Below, one piece after another: positions 30,992 to 39,553 of a stretch of 64,000 nucleotides of DNA. The position numbers and the translations under genes were made by a program. A model generated the notes under the pieces. The model made no database searches. It was given only the letters and a program-made list of their open reading frames with translations, and had not been told where the DNA came from. Position 1 is the stretch's first letter. Every line of letters begins with the position of its first letter. The stretch is from Arthrobacter sp. EpRS71 (lineage in GTDB: Bacteria; Actinomycetota; Actinomycetes; Actinomycetales; Micrococcaceae): assembly GCF_001512285.1 (NCBI RefSeq), contig NZ_LNUV01000006.1, forward strand, positions 256,041 to 320,040, written 5' to 3'.

Positions 30992-32128
30992 TCAGTCCAG
31001 CGAGTCGGCCGCGTTGGCGTCGGCATCAATCCTGAGGTGCCCATAGGTGCCCACGGTAGTCGTGATGGACTCGTGGCCTAACCTCTCCTGTATGACGACC
31101 AGATCAACGCCTTGCTCGATCAGCATTGATGCATGAGTGTGCCGGAGGTCGTGCGGGGTTGGTCGGGCGTGCAGACGCCGTTTCTGGCCACTGGACTCAT
31201 CCATCAGCATTTCAACGGCAGGGTTCCACACCTTGCGTCCAAAGTACGAGCTTGTGATGTGCGTCCCGGTTGAGGGCACGGTGAAAATGAGTTCGTCGTC
31301 TGCGATATTTTGGAGCCACGGCTCGAAGCGTTCTGCGGCCTTCGCGCCCAACGTAATGGTCCGGGTGCCCTTTTGGGTCTTCGGCGCCCCGAGGGGCTGG
31401 CCGGCGCCGCGGCCGGCATGCCTCTTCCAGGCTTCGCGGACATTGATTTGCACGCGACCCCTGTAACGCCGAACGTGACGGCCGTGGAGCGCTGTCACTT
31501 CACCGAAACGCAGTCCGGTATAGGCAACGAGGTCAACCATGCGTTTGTAGGACTCCGAGGGCATCGCTTCTATGAGAGCCTCGATCTCAGCCCTGGTCAT
31601 GAATACAGGATCCTTTGTCCGCTTCGTGGACTTGGGGGTCCGGATGCCCTCTGCGACGTTGGATGTTACGAATGGTGCCGCTGCTTTTAGTTCCGTGCGC
31701 AACGTGGCGGACAGCAGAGCATGAACGTTCTTCTTCGTCTTGGGGGCTCGGTCGATGCCGTCAAACCAGTTTCGGACATGGCTAACTGTCAGCTGGTCAA
31801 TGGGTAGAGAGCCGATCCCAGACGCCGGGAAGTAGATGGGGATCATGCCCCGATATGTGCCCTTGGTGCCTGGTTCAACGTCTCCGCCGAGCTGGTCGAT
31901 GTGGGAGGCGATGGCCTGGGCGACTGTCGGCGCCTCAGATTTGGTTTTCCCCTTGGCTTGGTTCGCCAGGCTGAAGCTGTTGCTGTTCGCATCAAGAAAC
32001 GCCTTTAGGTCTTTGGCCTTGTCGAAGTCGTAAAAAACCCTTGACTCGATACCCGTTTCGGGGTCCCTCCAAGTGACCGTGTACGAAACTCGGCCCTTCG
32101 CAAGCTGTTTCGTTCTGATGCTGGCCAC
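30992..32128 (-). CDS. int: Tyrosine-type site-specific integrase
   Basis: About 378 residues. GTG 32128 is chosen because AGGGG lies 5 nt upstream; a GTG at 32176 is possible. N-terminal SASB-type AP2-like arm-binding domain (GRVSYTVTWRDPETGIES), core-binding domain, then the catalytic domain: AYTGLRFGEVTAL (Arg), HDLRHTHAS (His-Arg), GHESITTTVGTYGH (catalytic Tyr). It recombines attP with the tRNA-Ser gene beside it. Confidence 0.93.
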   Translation of the reverse strand: MASIRTKQLAKGRVSYTVTWRDPETGIESRVFYDFDKAKDLKAFLDANSNSFSLANQAKGKTKSEAPTVAQAIASHIDQLGGDVEPGTKGTYRGMIPIYFPASGIGSLPIDQLTVSHVRNWFDGIDRAPKTKKNVHALLSATLRTELKAAAPFVTSNVAEGIRTPKSTKRTKDPVFMTRAEIEALIEAMPSESYKRMVDLVAYTGLRFGEVTALHGRHVRRYRGRVQINVREAWKRHAGRGAGQPLGAPKTQKGTRTITLGAKAAERFEPWLQNIADDELIFTVPSTGTHITSSYFGRKVWNPAVEMLMDESSGQKRRLHARPTPHDLRHTHASMLIEQGVDLVVIQERLGHESITTTVGTYGHLRIDADANAADSLD

Positions 32129-32194
32129 TTCTGCCCCTAACGTCTCGGCTAACAAATTCGGGGTTTGGGCCAACACGCCCGATTCTGGATAGAG

Positions 32195-32226
32195 AAAAAC
32201 CCCGTAGATACTGCGATCTACGGGGT
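32195..32226 (-). terminator. Intrinsic terminator of tRNA-Ser
   Basis: On the minus strand CCCCGTAGAT-CGCAGT-ATCTACGGGG is followed by TTTTTC, 10 bp past the tRNA 3' end. It lies between the tRNA and the integrase start, so the crossover point is near either this hairpin or the tRNA end. Confidence 0.85.
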
Positions 32227-32235
32227 TACTCTACG

Positions 32236-32322
32236 CGGTGACGGTGGGATTTGAACCCACGTTGGCTTTTACACCAAACAACATTTCGAGTGTTGCACCT
32301 TCGGCCGCTCGGACACGTCACC
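32236..32322 (-). tRNA. tRNA-Ser(CGA)
   Basis: An 87-nt class II tRNA with acceptor GGTGACG/CGTCACC, anticodon stem CAACA/TGTTG around CTCGAAA (anticodon CGA), long variable arm, T stem GTGGG/CCCAC and G discriminator. No encoded CCA. Phages often integrate in its 3' half, and the integrase next door agrees with that. Confidence 0.95.
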
Positions 32323-32331
32323 AACTGAAAT

Positions 32332-32360
32332 AGGCTACCCGAGATTGGCCCGGTTCCCAA
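32332..32360 (-). promoter_or_regulatory. tRNA-Ser promoter
   Basis: Minus-strand TTGGGA (-35, 32355-32360), 17-bp spacer, TAGCCT (-10, 32332-32337), about 10 bp before the tRNA 5' end. Fits a sigma70-type promoter. The rest of 32361-32459 shows no gene. Confidence 0.65.
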
Positions 32361-32459
32361 AAACGAGCCCCTCTGCACCAACCCAAAAAGCGGGCGGCGG
32401 ACCCATCAATCTACGCCAACTTCCGTCCACAGGTCCGCACCGATAGATTCGTAAGCATC

Positions 32460-33467
32460 ATGACGATTTCGCAGGAACACGAACAAGAACACGAAGCCCA
32501 CGCCTACTGGGTAACCGAGACGGGCGACGGTGAACTGCGCTCCGAGACCATCGCCAAACCCCAAGAAGGCGAAGCCCTCGTCAGGACCCTGTACTCAGGC
32601 GTCAGCCGGGGCACGGAGCGCGTGGTCCACGAAGGCCGCGTCCCGGAGCGGGTAGCTGACCTGATGCAGGCCCCGCACCAGGAAGGCGACTTCCCGGGCC
32701 CGGTGAAGTACGGCTACCTGAACGTCGGGATTGTGGAAGAAGGACCGGAGGAATGGCGGGGGAAAACGGTCTTCACCTTGCACCCACACCAGGACCTCTA
32801 CGTCATCCCTACAGACCAACTGACAGCCATCCCCGATGAAGTCCCTGCGAAACGTGCCGTTCTCACGGGCATCGTTGAGGTGGCCATTAATGCGCTGTGG
32901 GAAGCCGGACCGAGGCTGGGAGATCGTGTCGCCGTCGTCGGTGGTGGTTTGGTGGGTGGCGTCTTGGCGACGCTCCTGCGGAAGTATCCGTTGGGCCGCC
33001 TGCAGTTGGTGGATGCGGATCCGGAGAAGCGGAAGCTGGCAGAAACCATCAACGTCGACTTCGTCGAACCAGAGAATGCAAAAAGCGACAACGACATCGT
33101 CTTCCATTGCTCTGCCTCCAACGAGGGTCTCAAGCTGAGCCTGCAACTGGCCGGCGACGATTCCGACGTGATCGAACTTTCCTGGTTCGCGGACAAGGAA
33201 GTCACCCTGCCGCTCGGGGAGGATTTCCACGCCAGACGGCTCAACATCCGCTCTAGCCAAGTGGGCGCTGTCGCCCTCCCACGCAGGCACCGGCGAACGA
33301 ACGCCCAGCGCCTTGAGCAGGCGGCCATCGAGCTGAAGGATCCGCTCTTCGACACCTTCCTCACCAGTGAATGCTTGTTCCGGAACCTGCCCACAACACT
33401 GACAAAATTGTTCGAGCGGCCTGGCGGTTTCTGCCACGTGGTCGCCTACCCCCAGCCGGAGGATTAA
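32460..33467 (+). CDS. MDR-family zinc-independent dehydrogenase
   Basis: 335 residues. Medium-chain dehydrogenase fold: N-terminal GroES-like part (ETIAKPQEGEALVRTLYSGV) and Rossmann motif VAVVGGGLVGGVLATLLRKY. The catalytic-zinc GHE signature is absent, so it may reduce or oxidise without zinc. It is followed 3 bp later by a PTPS-fold gene and then a glycosyltransferase, suggesting one pathway. Its acidic His/Glu-rich start is unusual. Confidence 0.85.
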   Translation: MTISQEHEQEHEAHAYWVTETGDGELRSETIAKPQEGEALVRTLYSGVSRGTERVVHEGRVPERVADLMQAPHQEGDFPGPVKYGYLNVGIVEEGPEEWRGKTVFTLHPHQDLYVIPTDQLTAIPDEVPAKRAVLTGIVEVAINALWEAGPRLGDRVAVVGGGLVGGVLATLLRKYPLGRLQLVDADPEKRKLAETINVDFVEPENAKSDNDIVFHCSASNEGLKLSLQLAGDDSDVIELSWFADKEVTLPLGEDFHARRLNIRSSQVGAVALPRRHRRTNAQRLEQAAIELKDPLFDTFLTSECLFRNLPTTLTKLFERPGGFCHVVAYPQPED

Positions 33468-33470
33468 TAC

Positions 33471-33869
33471 ATGTTCAGCCTGACCGTCCGACGCCACTTC
33501 ATGATCGCCCACAGCCTTCCCCGCGAAGCTTTCGGCCCGGCACAGGGCCTGCACGGCGCCACGTTCGTGGCCGAGGTCACCTTCCGCCGGCCCAATGTTA
33601 ACGACGACGCGATCGTCCTGGACATCGGCGCCGCCGGCGGCATTCTTGAGGAGGTGCTCGCCGACCTGAACTACAAGAACCTGGACGAGCACCCCGCCTT
33701 CAAGGGCAAACTCTCCACCACGGAGGCGCTCGCGAAGCACATTGCCGACGCCATGGCTGCCCACATCCAGGACACCGCGGATGGTCCGGCCCTCACCGGC
33801 ATTGACGTGGTCCTCCGCGAAAACCCTGACGCTTGGGCAGGCTATTCGCTGGAGCTCCCGGTCAAGTAA
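33471..33869 (+). CDS. PTPS/QueD-fold protein, divergent active site
   Basis: 132 residues beginning MFSLTVRRHFMIAHSLPREA. Fold markers are the MIAHSL first His, GLHGATFVAEVTF, VVL..E near the end, and a PTaE-like helix (STTEALAKHIADAM). The canonical CxxxHGH is LHGAT here, so a zinc His and the catalytic Cys are both missing, and the LDH motif reads LDEHP. It is therefore unlikely to be an ordinary 6-carboxytetrahydropterin synthase. It overlaps nothing and is clearly in operon with its neighbours. Confidence 0.8.
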   Translation: MFSLTVRRHFMIAHSLPREAFGPAQGLHGATFVAEVTFRRPNVNDDAIVLDIGAAGGILEEVLADLNYKNLDEHPAFKGKLSTTEALAKHIADAMAAHIQDTADGPALTGIDVVLRENPDAWAGYSLELPVK

Positions 33870-33881
33870 CCCGGTAAGTAA

Positions 33882-34886
33882 GTGCGCATCCGCTTCCTGG
33901 TCCCGGGGAACGTCCGGCACGGCTCCGGCGGCAACAAGTACAACGCCAAGCTCGCCGGGCACCTGTCCGCTTTGGGCGTCGACGTTGAAACAGTAACGGT
34001 CGACGGCGACTGGCCGGTTGGCAGCCTCGCGGACCGGCAGCGCTTCGCTGACATGCTCGACGGCGGCACACCAGTGATTGCCGATGGGCTGGTAGCGAGT
34101 GGGGCTCCGGACGAGATCTCCGGTGCGATCAACGCCGGAACCCAGGTGTGGATACTGTCCCACATGGCGTTGGCGGACCACCCCGATCTTGAGGCCAAGG
34201 CGTTGGCTGCCGCCACGGGAATCATCTGCCCCAGCGCCCATGCAGCGGCTGAGCTCGAGACGAGGCATGGGACGCAGAGGATGGTCATCGCCGCGCCCGG
34301 GGCCGACAAGGCAGACGTCGCCGAGGGATCGCAACCACCGCATATAGTCGCCGTCGCGGCGTTGCTTCCCAACAAGAGCCAACTCGAACTCGTGGAGTGC
34401 CTGGCCACCCTGCAGGACGTGGAATGGTCCGCAGCACTCATCGGTTCGGAGAACGCTGACGCGAGGTATGCAGCCGAGGTGAGGGCCGCCGTCGAGCATT
34501 ACGGACTGGAGAACCGCATCAAGGTAACGGGAGAACTGACCGGCGAGGCGCTCCACGGGGAATGGCATAAAGCGGACCTCAGCGTCCTTCTCTCGCGCTC
34601 CGAGAGTTTCGGCATGGTGGTCACGGAGTCGTTGGCTCATTGCGTCCCGGTGCTCGTGCGGCAGGGGACCGGTGCTGTGGAAGCCCTCGGCCACACAGAG
34701 GCCGGCGCCGCGCTGGACCTCACGCAGGAAGGCACCCTGACCACCACGCTAAGGACCTGGCTCACCGATCCAGCCCTCCAGGACGCCTGGCGCAGCAACG
34801 CCCTCCGAGCCCGCGAACACCTCAGCGGCTGGGACACCACGGCCGCCACTGTCCTGAAGGCCCTGGCCACACCGGACGCAGGCTAA
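33882..34886 (+). CDS. Family 4 glycosyltransferase
   Basis: 334 residues, two Rossmann-like domains of the GT-B fold. The N-terminal GNVRHGSGGNKYNAKLAGHL accepts substrate. The C-terminal donor site is LSRSESFGMVVTESLAHCVP with the E-x7-E pair. Third gene of the dehydrogenase/PTPS set, 12 bp downstream. It would attach a sugar to the product of the two preceding enzymes; the real donor and acceptor are unknown. Confidence 0.85.
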   Translation: MRIRFLVPGNVRHGSGGNKYNAKLAGHLSALGVDVETVTVDGDWPVGSLADRQRFADMLDGGTPVIADGLVASGAPDEISGAINAGTQVWILSHMALADHPDLEAKALAAATGIICPSAHAAAELETRHGTQRMVIAAPGADKADVAEGSQPPHIVAVAALLPNKSQLELVECLATLQDVEWSAALIGSENADARYAAEVRAAVEHYGLENRIKVTGELTGEALHGEWHKADLSVLLSRSESFGMVVTESLAHCVPVLVRQGTGAVEALGHTEAGAALDLTQEGTLTTTLRTWLTDPALQDAWRSNALRAREHLSGWDTTAATVLKALATPDAG

Positions 34887-35281
34887 ACCACAAAGTTTGC
34901 TGTAGCAGTAGTCGAGCAGGCAGAAGGATCGAACGGAGGATCCCACTCCAGCTCGTCCGTTGTCTTAGCCAGGGGCGTGGAGGAGCCCGTGAGGTAGACC
35001 GTTACTTCCATGGTTTTTGTGCCGTGGGCAATCCATAGGGGGTTGTCGGCCACCGCGGCGTGGCGCTTGGTGTCAGTGTCCGGGGTGTACACGCACGATT
35101 CCTGACCCGGACAGTTGACGGTGTACTCCAGGTTTTCCCACGACGTGCCGAGCCGGGAAAAATCCATACTCACGTCAGTGCGGCGAAGCATCGAGTCACA
35201 AGCTTGCTGTCCGCATCCCGTCAACGTGCCGGCGACCACCACGCCAGCAAGACAAAGTGCCCCCCACGATTTTTCGAGCAT
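34883..35281 (-). CDS. Small lipoprotein, unknown
   Basis: 132 residues from ATG 35281. Signal peptide with lipobox LTGC (Cys near residue 23), then a small beta-rich exported domain with several Cys residues (NCPGQESCVYTPDTD). Convergent with the glycosyltransferase, overlapping its stop by 4 bp. No domain recognised. Confidence 0.75.
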   Translation of the reverse strand: MLEKSWGALCLAGVVVAGTLTGCGQQACDSMLRRTDVSMDFSRLGTSWENLEYTVNCPGQESCVYTPDTDTKRHAAVADNPLWIAHGTKTMEVTVYLTGSSTPLAKTTDELEWDPPFDPSACSTTATANFVV

Positions 35282-35299
35282 GGGCCAGTCTAAGCTCAG

Positions 35300-35631
35300 C
35301 CGCCGGCCGCGTGGGCAAAACGGTCGGAACCAGCCCGAACCGTCCGGCCGCGTGATGGCCTCGAGAAAATGCCCGTCAGGATCACAGAAGTACATTCCAC
35401 GGCCGCCGTCATTGTGCTTGAACTGCCGCGCGCGGGAACGGGCAGGTGTAATGCTGTGGCGCGATCGCCCCTGCCGACTCCAGGAAGTCCAGGGTGCCCC
35501 CGTTGTCCAACGGCACGGTGACGAACGCCCACATGGCTTGCGGCTTCGGAAACCCCAAGATGCGGGCCAGGAATTCGGCGGAACGTGTTTGTCCGTGGGG
35601 TAACGATGGTGTGGTTGAACGAGACTGACAT
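35300..35631 (-). pseudogene. Decayed VOC/glyoxalase-family gene
   Basis: Start MSVSFNHTIV (ATG 35631) is followed by a +1 shift into the frame reading AEFLARILGFPKPQAMWAF and VTVPLDNGGTLDFLES, which stops after a shortened middle. A third frame then gives NDGGRGMYFCDPDGHFLEAI, the normal C-terminal block. About 30 codons of the middle of the fold seem deleted. The limits are approximate. An intact VOC protein is encoded at 36893-37270, but it is not the same lineage. Confidence 0.75.
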
Positions 35632-35654
35632 GGATTGCTCCCTGTAAGAATGGG

Positions 35655-36188
35655 TCAGGCCGGGCGCTGCTCTCCTCCAGGCACCCGGTGCGTTGCGAAA
35701 AAGTCCTTCAGCAAGGCTGCGCATTCTTCCTCGCGAACCCCGGCGTACACCTCCACCCAGTGGTTGAGGCGGCGCTCGCGGAGGATATCGAACACTGAGC
35801 CCACCGCACCTGCCTTCTCATCCCACGCACCAAAAACAACGCGGGGAATCCGGGCCAGGACAATGGCCCCGGCGCACATGGCGCAGGGCTCAAGGGTGAC
35901 CACCAGGGTGCAGTCCTGAAGCCGCCAGCCGTCATTGCAGGCACCGGAATCCTGAGCGCGCTGACGCAACGAAGCAGCGGCCTGGCGAATCGCCACAACC
36001 TCGGCGTGGGCGGTCGGGTCCCCGTGCGCTTCCCGTTCGTTGCGTCCGGAACCCAGCACGCCGCCGTCGGGCCCCAACACCACGGCACCAATGGGGACGT
36101 CGTCAGTTTTCAACGCCAACCGGGCTTCGTTCAGGGCAAGGCCCATCCAGGCCATGTGGTCTGCGTGATACGGCTCGGTGGCGCTCAT
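35655..36188 (-). CDS. tadA: tRNA-specific adenosine deaminase
   Basis: 177 residues with the cytidine-deaminase-type zinc site: HAE (His61, Glu63) and PCAMCAGA (Cys102, Cys105). Converts the A34 wobble base of tRNA-Arg(ACG) to inosine in the cytoplasm. Divergent from upp with only 22 bp between starts, so promoters overlap. Slightly longer than E. coli TadA because of the SGACNDGWRLQDC segment. Confidence 0.93.
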   Translation of the reverse strand: MSATEPYHADHMAWMGLALNEARLALKTDDVPIGAVVLGPDGGVLGSGRNEREAHGDPTAHAEVVAIRQAAASLRQRAQDSGACNDGWRLQDCTLVVTLEPCAMCAGAIVLARIPRVVFGAWDEKAGAVGSVFDILRERRLNHWVEVYAGVREEECAALLKDFFATHRVPGGEQRPA

Positions 36189-36210
36189 GTCTCAATGATA
36201 GTTTTGGGGG

Positions 36211-36846
36211 ATGCGCACACTCGTCGTGGACCACCCGCTGGTCGCTCACAAGCTCACCGTTCTGCGGGATAAGAACACCCCTTCACCGGTCTTCCGGCAA
36301 CTCACTGAAGAACTCGTCACCCTCCTGGCCTATGAAGCCACCCGCGAGGTCAAGACGCAGCCAGTAGAGATCGAAACCCCCGTCACCACCACCATTGGCA
36401 CGGCCTTCACCAAGCCCACTCCGCTGGTGGTCCCCATCCTGCGCGCGGGCCTTGGCATGCTGGAGGGCATGACCAAGCTGGTCCCCACTGCCGAGGTCGG
36501 CTTCCTGGGCATGGCCCGCGACGAAGAAACGCTGGACATCATCACCTACGCCGAGCGCCTCCCCGAGGACCTCACCGGCCGCCAGATCTTCGTCCTTGAC
36601 CCCATGCTCGCTACTGGTGGCACCCTGCGCGAGGCCATCAAGTTCCTCTTCAAGCGTGGCGCCTCGGACGTGACGTGCATCTGCCTGCTGGCCGCTCCGG
36701 AGGGATTGTCCAAGCTGGAGGAAGAGCTTTCCGACGCCAACGTGAAGATCGTCCTGGCCTCGATTGACGAGAAGCTCAACGAGAAGTCGTACATCGTGCC
36801 TGGCCTGGGCGACGCCGGAGACCGCCTCTACGGCGTAGCGGGTTAA
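36211..36846 (+). CDS. upp: Uracil phosphoribosyltransferase
   Basis: 211 residues, the standard length. PRPP-binding loop [14 protein letters not shown], uracil-specific C-terminal [15 protein letters not shown], and N-terminal [16 protein letters not shown]. It salvages uracil to UMP. Preceded by a GGGGG ribosome binding site. No pyrR-type attenuator is evident upstream. Confidence 0.96.
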   Translation: MRTLVVDHPLVAHKLTVLRDKNTPSPVFRQLTEELVTLLAYEATREVKTQPVEIETPVTTTIGTAFTKPTPLVVPILRAGLGMLEGMTKLVPTAEVGFLGMARDEETLDIITYAERLPEDLTGRQIFVLDPMLATGGTLREAIKFLFKRGASDVTCICLLAAPEGLSKLEEELSDANVKIVLASIDEKLNEKSYIVPGLGDAGDRLYGVAG

Positions 36847-36892
36847 GAAAGCCCCCTACCGGTTTTCATCGGGCTTCGTTAGCCTGTGGCGC

Positions 36893-37270
36893 ATGGACTG
36901 GAAACTTGAACTGGTGTTTGTCCCTGTCTCCGACGTCGACCGTGCGAAGGATTTCTACGTCAACAAGGTTGGTTTCAACGCCGATTTCGATGAGCGTCCC
37001 ATGGACGGCATCCGCTTCGTGCAGCTGACACCTCCGGGCTCGGCGTGTTCCATCGCTATAGGTGAGGGTCTCACTGACGCCCCTCCGGGGTCGGCTCCCA
37101 ACCTCCAAGTGGTGGTGGCGGACATCAACAAGGCGCACGAGCACCTCAAGTTCAACGGCGTGGACGTCAGCGAGATCGACGTCCAGGATTGGGGTCACTT
37201 CGTCTATTTCGCGGACCCTGACGGCAATAAATGGGCGGTGCAGTACCTGCCGCAGCGGCCCAACGGCTAA
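36893..37270 (+). CDS. VOC-family (glyoxalase/bleomycin-resistance-like) protein
   Basis: 125 residues. Paired beta-alpha-beta modules: LELVFVPVSDVDRAKDFYVN, then DVQDWGHFVYFADPDGNKWA at the C-terminus, typical of VOC proteins. The conserved Asp/Glu and His positions may hold a metal. Substrate not inferable. Confidence 0.85.
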   Translation: MDWKLELVFVPVSDVDRAKDFYVNKVGFNADFDERPMDGIRFVQLTPPGSACSIAIGEGLTDAPPGSAPNLQVVVADINKAHEHLKFNGVDVSEIDVQDWGHFVYFADPDGNKWAVQYLPQRPNG

Positions 37271-37315
37271 GTCACACTTCGGCGCCACCCCAGGAGCGTG
37301 CGGCAGGATGGAACC

Positions 37316-38032
37316 ATGAGCCATCCTGCCGATCCTGCCGCCCACACTGAACCCGCCTCCCAATCCACAGTGCTGACCGTCCGTGCCGTTCTCTTCGACA
37401 TGGACGGCACTCTGGTGGATTCGACGGCGATCGTTGAGCAAGTGTGGCTCGAGTTCAGCCAGCGGTACGGCCTGGATTTCGACGAGATCCTGCGTACGTC
37501 CCACGGCGTCCAGGCGGGGGATACTGTTCGCCGGTACGCCCCTGCCGGTTCAGACTTTGAAGCCCTCACCGCTGAGCTCGGCCAGATGGAGCGTTCCCGG
37601 ACCGATGGGGTGATCGCCCTCCCCGGGGCAGAGGCCCTGCTGGCGGCACTTCCTGATGAGGCCATCGCCTTGGTCACCTCCGCGGACCGGATTCTTGCCG
37701 AGATCCGCATGCAGGCGGCGGGGCTCGCCATGCCATCCACCGCGGTCACCGCCGAGTCGGTCACCCGGGGAAAGCCGCACCCGGAGGGCTATCTGAAGGC
37801 GGCGGCGCTCCTGGGAGCCGACCCTGCCGACGTCGTGGTTTTCGAAGACGCACCCGCAGGCATTGCTGCAGCCCGTGCCGCGGGGATGCGGACCGTTGTG
37901 GTGGGCAAGGCCGCTGCCACGCACAATGCGGAACTGGAGCCGGGGATGTGGCAGATCCCGGATTACTCGGCAGTGACGGTCACCGCAGTGAAGGACGACG
38001 ACGGCGGGCACCTCCTGACGCTCACCCTCTAG
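37316..38032 (+). CDS. HAD-superfamily phosphatase (sugar-phosphatase-like)
   Basis: 238 residues from ATG 37316 (AGGA 7 nt upstream; a GTG 18 bp earlier is possible). Motif I DMDGTLVDST, motif II LVTSADR, motif III region GKPHPEGYLKAAALLGADPA, and motif IV VVFEDAPAGIAAARAAGM. These are of subclass I beta-phosphoglucomutase/2-deoxyglucose-6-phosphatase type. Substrate is probably a sugar phosphate. Confidence 0.88.
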   Translation: MSHPADPAAHTEPASQSTVLTVRAVLFDMDGTLVDSTAIVEQVWLEFSQRYGLDFDEILRTSHGVQAGDTVRRYAPAGSDFEALTAELGQMERSRTDGVIALPGAEALLAALPDEAIALVTSADRILAEIRMQAAGLAMPSTAVTAESVTRGKPHPEGYLKAAALLGADPADVVVFEDAPAGIAAARAAGMRTVVVGKAAATHNAELEPGMWQIPDYSAVTVTAVKDDDGGHLLTLTL

Positions 38033-38118
38033 TTGCGCTGGGCTGCTGAGGCAACGCGTCGCCCACTTTCTTCCCAACCCATTTCAGGCTGTTCCAAGCG
38101 CTGAACCGGGCGTAGGCT

Positions 38119-39516
38119 GTGCGCATGTCTGCGATGCCGGAGGCGTACGGTGCTGCATTGGAGCGGGCCATGGTCCACGCCGGTGATTGGCTGGCGTCTG
38201 TTCCCACACGTTCCGTCCGCCCTTCCACTGACGCCGACCAGGTAGCCGGGAGCATCCTGGCGCGTCTCCCCGACGGGGCCACTGATGCGGCAGAAGTAGT
38301 TGATGAGCTCGCCGCACTTGCTGAACCCGGACTCATGGCGATCCAGTCCGGGCGATTCTTTGGGTGGGTCATGGGCGGAACTCTGCCCGCTGCCATGGCC
38401 GCCGATTGGCTGGTCTCCGCGTGGGACCAGAACACGGGGCTCAGGTTTGCCACTCCTGCGGCGGCAGCCATCGAGGAATCTGCCGCTGCCTGGCTCCTGG
38501 ACCTTCTCCACCTGCCCTCAACAGCCGACGTCGGATTTACCACGGGCGCCACCACAGCTAATTTCGTGGGGCTCGCGGCGGGGCGCCAGTACCTGATGGA
38601 CGAGGCAGGCTGGGACCTCCAGGCCCTCGGCCTCAGTGGCGCGCCGCGCATCACAACCTTCGCGGGCCGGGAACGGCACGCCGCAGTGGATCTGGCGTTG
38701 CGATACCTCGGCTTGGGCGCATGCGTTCCGGTAGATGCCGACGACGAAGGCCGGATCTTCCCCGATGCCCTGGCCCAGGCGATGGATGAGCAACCCGGCC
38801 CATCGTTGGTTTGCCTGCAAGCGGGCAACCTCCACTCGGGGGCCTTTGACCCCATGGCGGAAGCCATAGCTGTGGCCCATGATCGTGGAGCGTGGGTCCA
38901 TGTGGACGGCGCCTTTGGTTTGTGGGCTGCTGTGAGCCCGACGCTGCGTGCCCGGTTGGCCGGTGTGGAGGATGCCGATTCGTGGGCAACGGACGCGCAT
39001 AAAACCCTCAACGTCCCCTACGACTGTGGCCTGGCGATCGTCGCGCGCCCGGAAGCCTTGCGGCGCGCCTTCAGCGTGCACACGAGTTATCTCATTGCCA
39101 CGGATGCCGGACCGGGGGATCCTTTCGAGAAGGTCCCGGAAATGTCGCGCCGTGCCCGTGGCATTCCAGTGTGGGCCGCACTCAGGCAACTGGGCCGGGA
39201 CGGCGTGATCTCCATGGTGGACCGCCTGGCGGCAAACGCCCGGGCCTTGGCTGAAGGGCTGTCCGCGATCCCTGGCGTGGAGGTGCTCAACGACGTCGTG
39301 TTCACGCAGGTTTCGGTGAGCTTCGGCAGCGACGATCGCACGCACCGTGTCACCCAGCGCCTCATGGCGGAGGGGGCTGTGTGGATGTCCGGTTCGTCGT
39401 GGCGCGGCCGGGAAATCCTGCGGATCTCGGTGAGCAACTGGACCACTGATGCCGGCGATGTCGCCGCGTCCATTGCAGCGGTCCGTGGTGCGGTGAAGGC
39501 CGAACCGGAGGCGTAG
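38119..39516 (+). CDS. PLP-dependent decarboxylase (group II, AADC-like)
   Basis: 465 residues from GTG 38119 (ATG 38125 is alternative). The fold-type I region has VGFTTGATTANFVGLAAGRQ, the PLP aspartate in AWVHVDGAFGLWA, and the Schiff-base lysine in DAHKTLNVPYDCG. The C-terminal small domain reads WRGREILRISVSNWTTD. Like glutamate or aromatic amino acid decarboxylases, but the substrate is unknown; many actinobacteria have this 'aspartate aminotransferase family' enzyme. Confidence 0.85.
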   Translation: MRMSAMPEAYGAALERAMVHAGDWLASVPTRSVRPSTDADQVAGSILARLPDGATDAAEVVDELAALAEPGLMAIQSGRFFGWVMGGTLPAAMAADWLVSAWDQNTGLRFATPAAAAIEESAAAWLLDLLHLPSTADVGFTTGATTANFVGLAAGRQYLMDEAGWDLQALGLSGAPRITTFAGRERHAAVDLALRYLGLGACVPVDADDEGRIFPDALAQAMDEQPGPSLVCLQAGNLHSGAFDPMAEAIAVAHDRGAWVHVDGAFGLWAAVSPTLRARLAGVEDADSWATDAHKTLNVPYDCGLAIVARPEALRRAFSVHTSYLIATDAGPGDPFEKVPEMSRRARGIPVWAALRQLGRDGVISMVDRLAANARALAEGLSAIPGVEVLNDVVFTQVSVSFGSDDRTHRVTQRLMAEGAVWMSGSSWRGREILRISVSNWTTDAGDVAASIAAVRGAVKAEPEA

Positions 39517-39553
39517 CGTTCCAGGCAGAGACCAGCGGGAGGTCAGGCGGAGG

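Larger units (their letters stand above)
1..32236. mobile_element. Prophage (right part), integrated at tRNA-Ser
   Basis: About 32 kb of almost uniformly leftward genes with tailed-phage content: terminase, portal, capsid, replication, immunity and integrase modules. The tyrosine integrase ends the block immediately beside tRNA-Ser(CGA), the usual actinophage arrangement, so the right attachment site probably lies in or next to the tRNA 3' end (about 32195-32280). Tail, lysis and the left attachment site are outside the window. Capsid, terminase and immunity genes look intact, so the prophage may be functional. The exact right boundary is inferred, because the second att copy cannot be seen. 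Confidence 0.93.

Noticed and set aside
32595..34694. Antisense open frame of 699 codons across the MDR/PTPS/GT4 genes
   Set aside because: It is a high-GC mirror of three well-supported plus-strand genes and has no recognisable domain.
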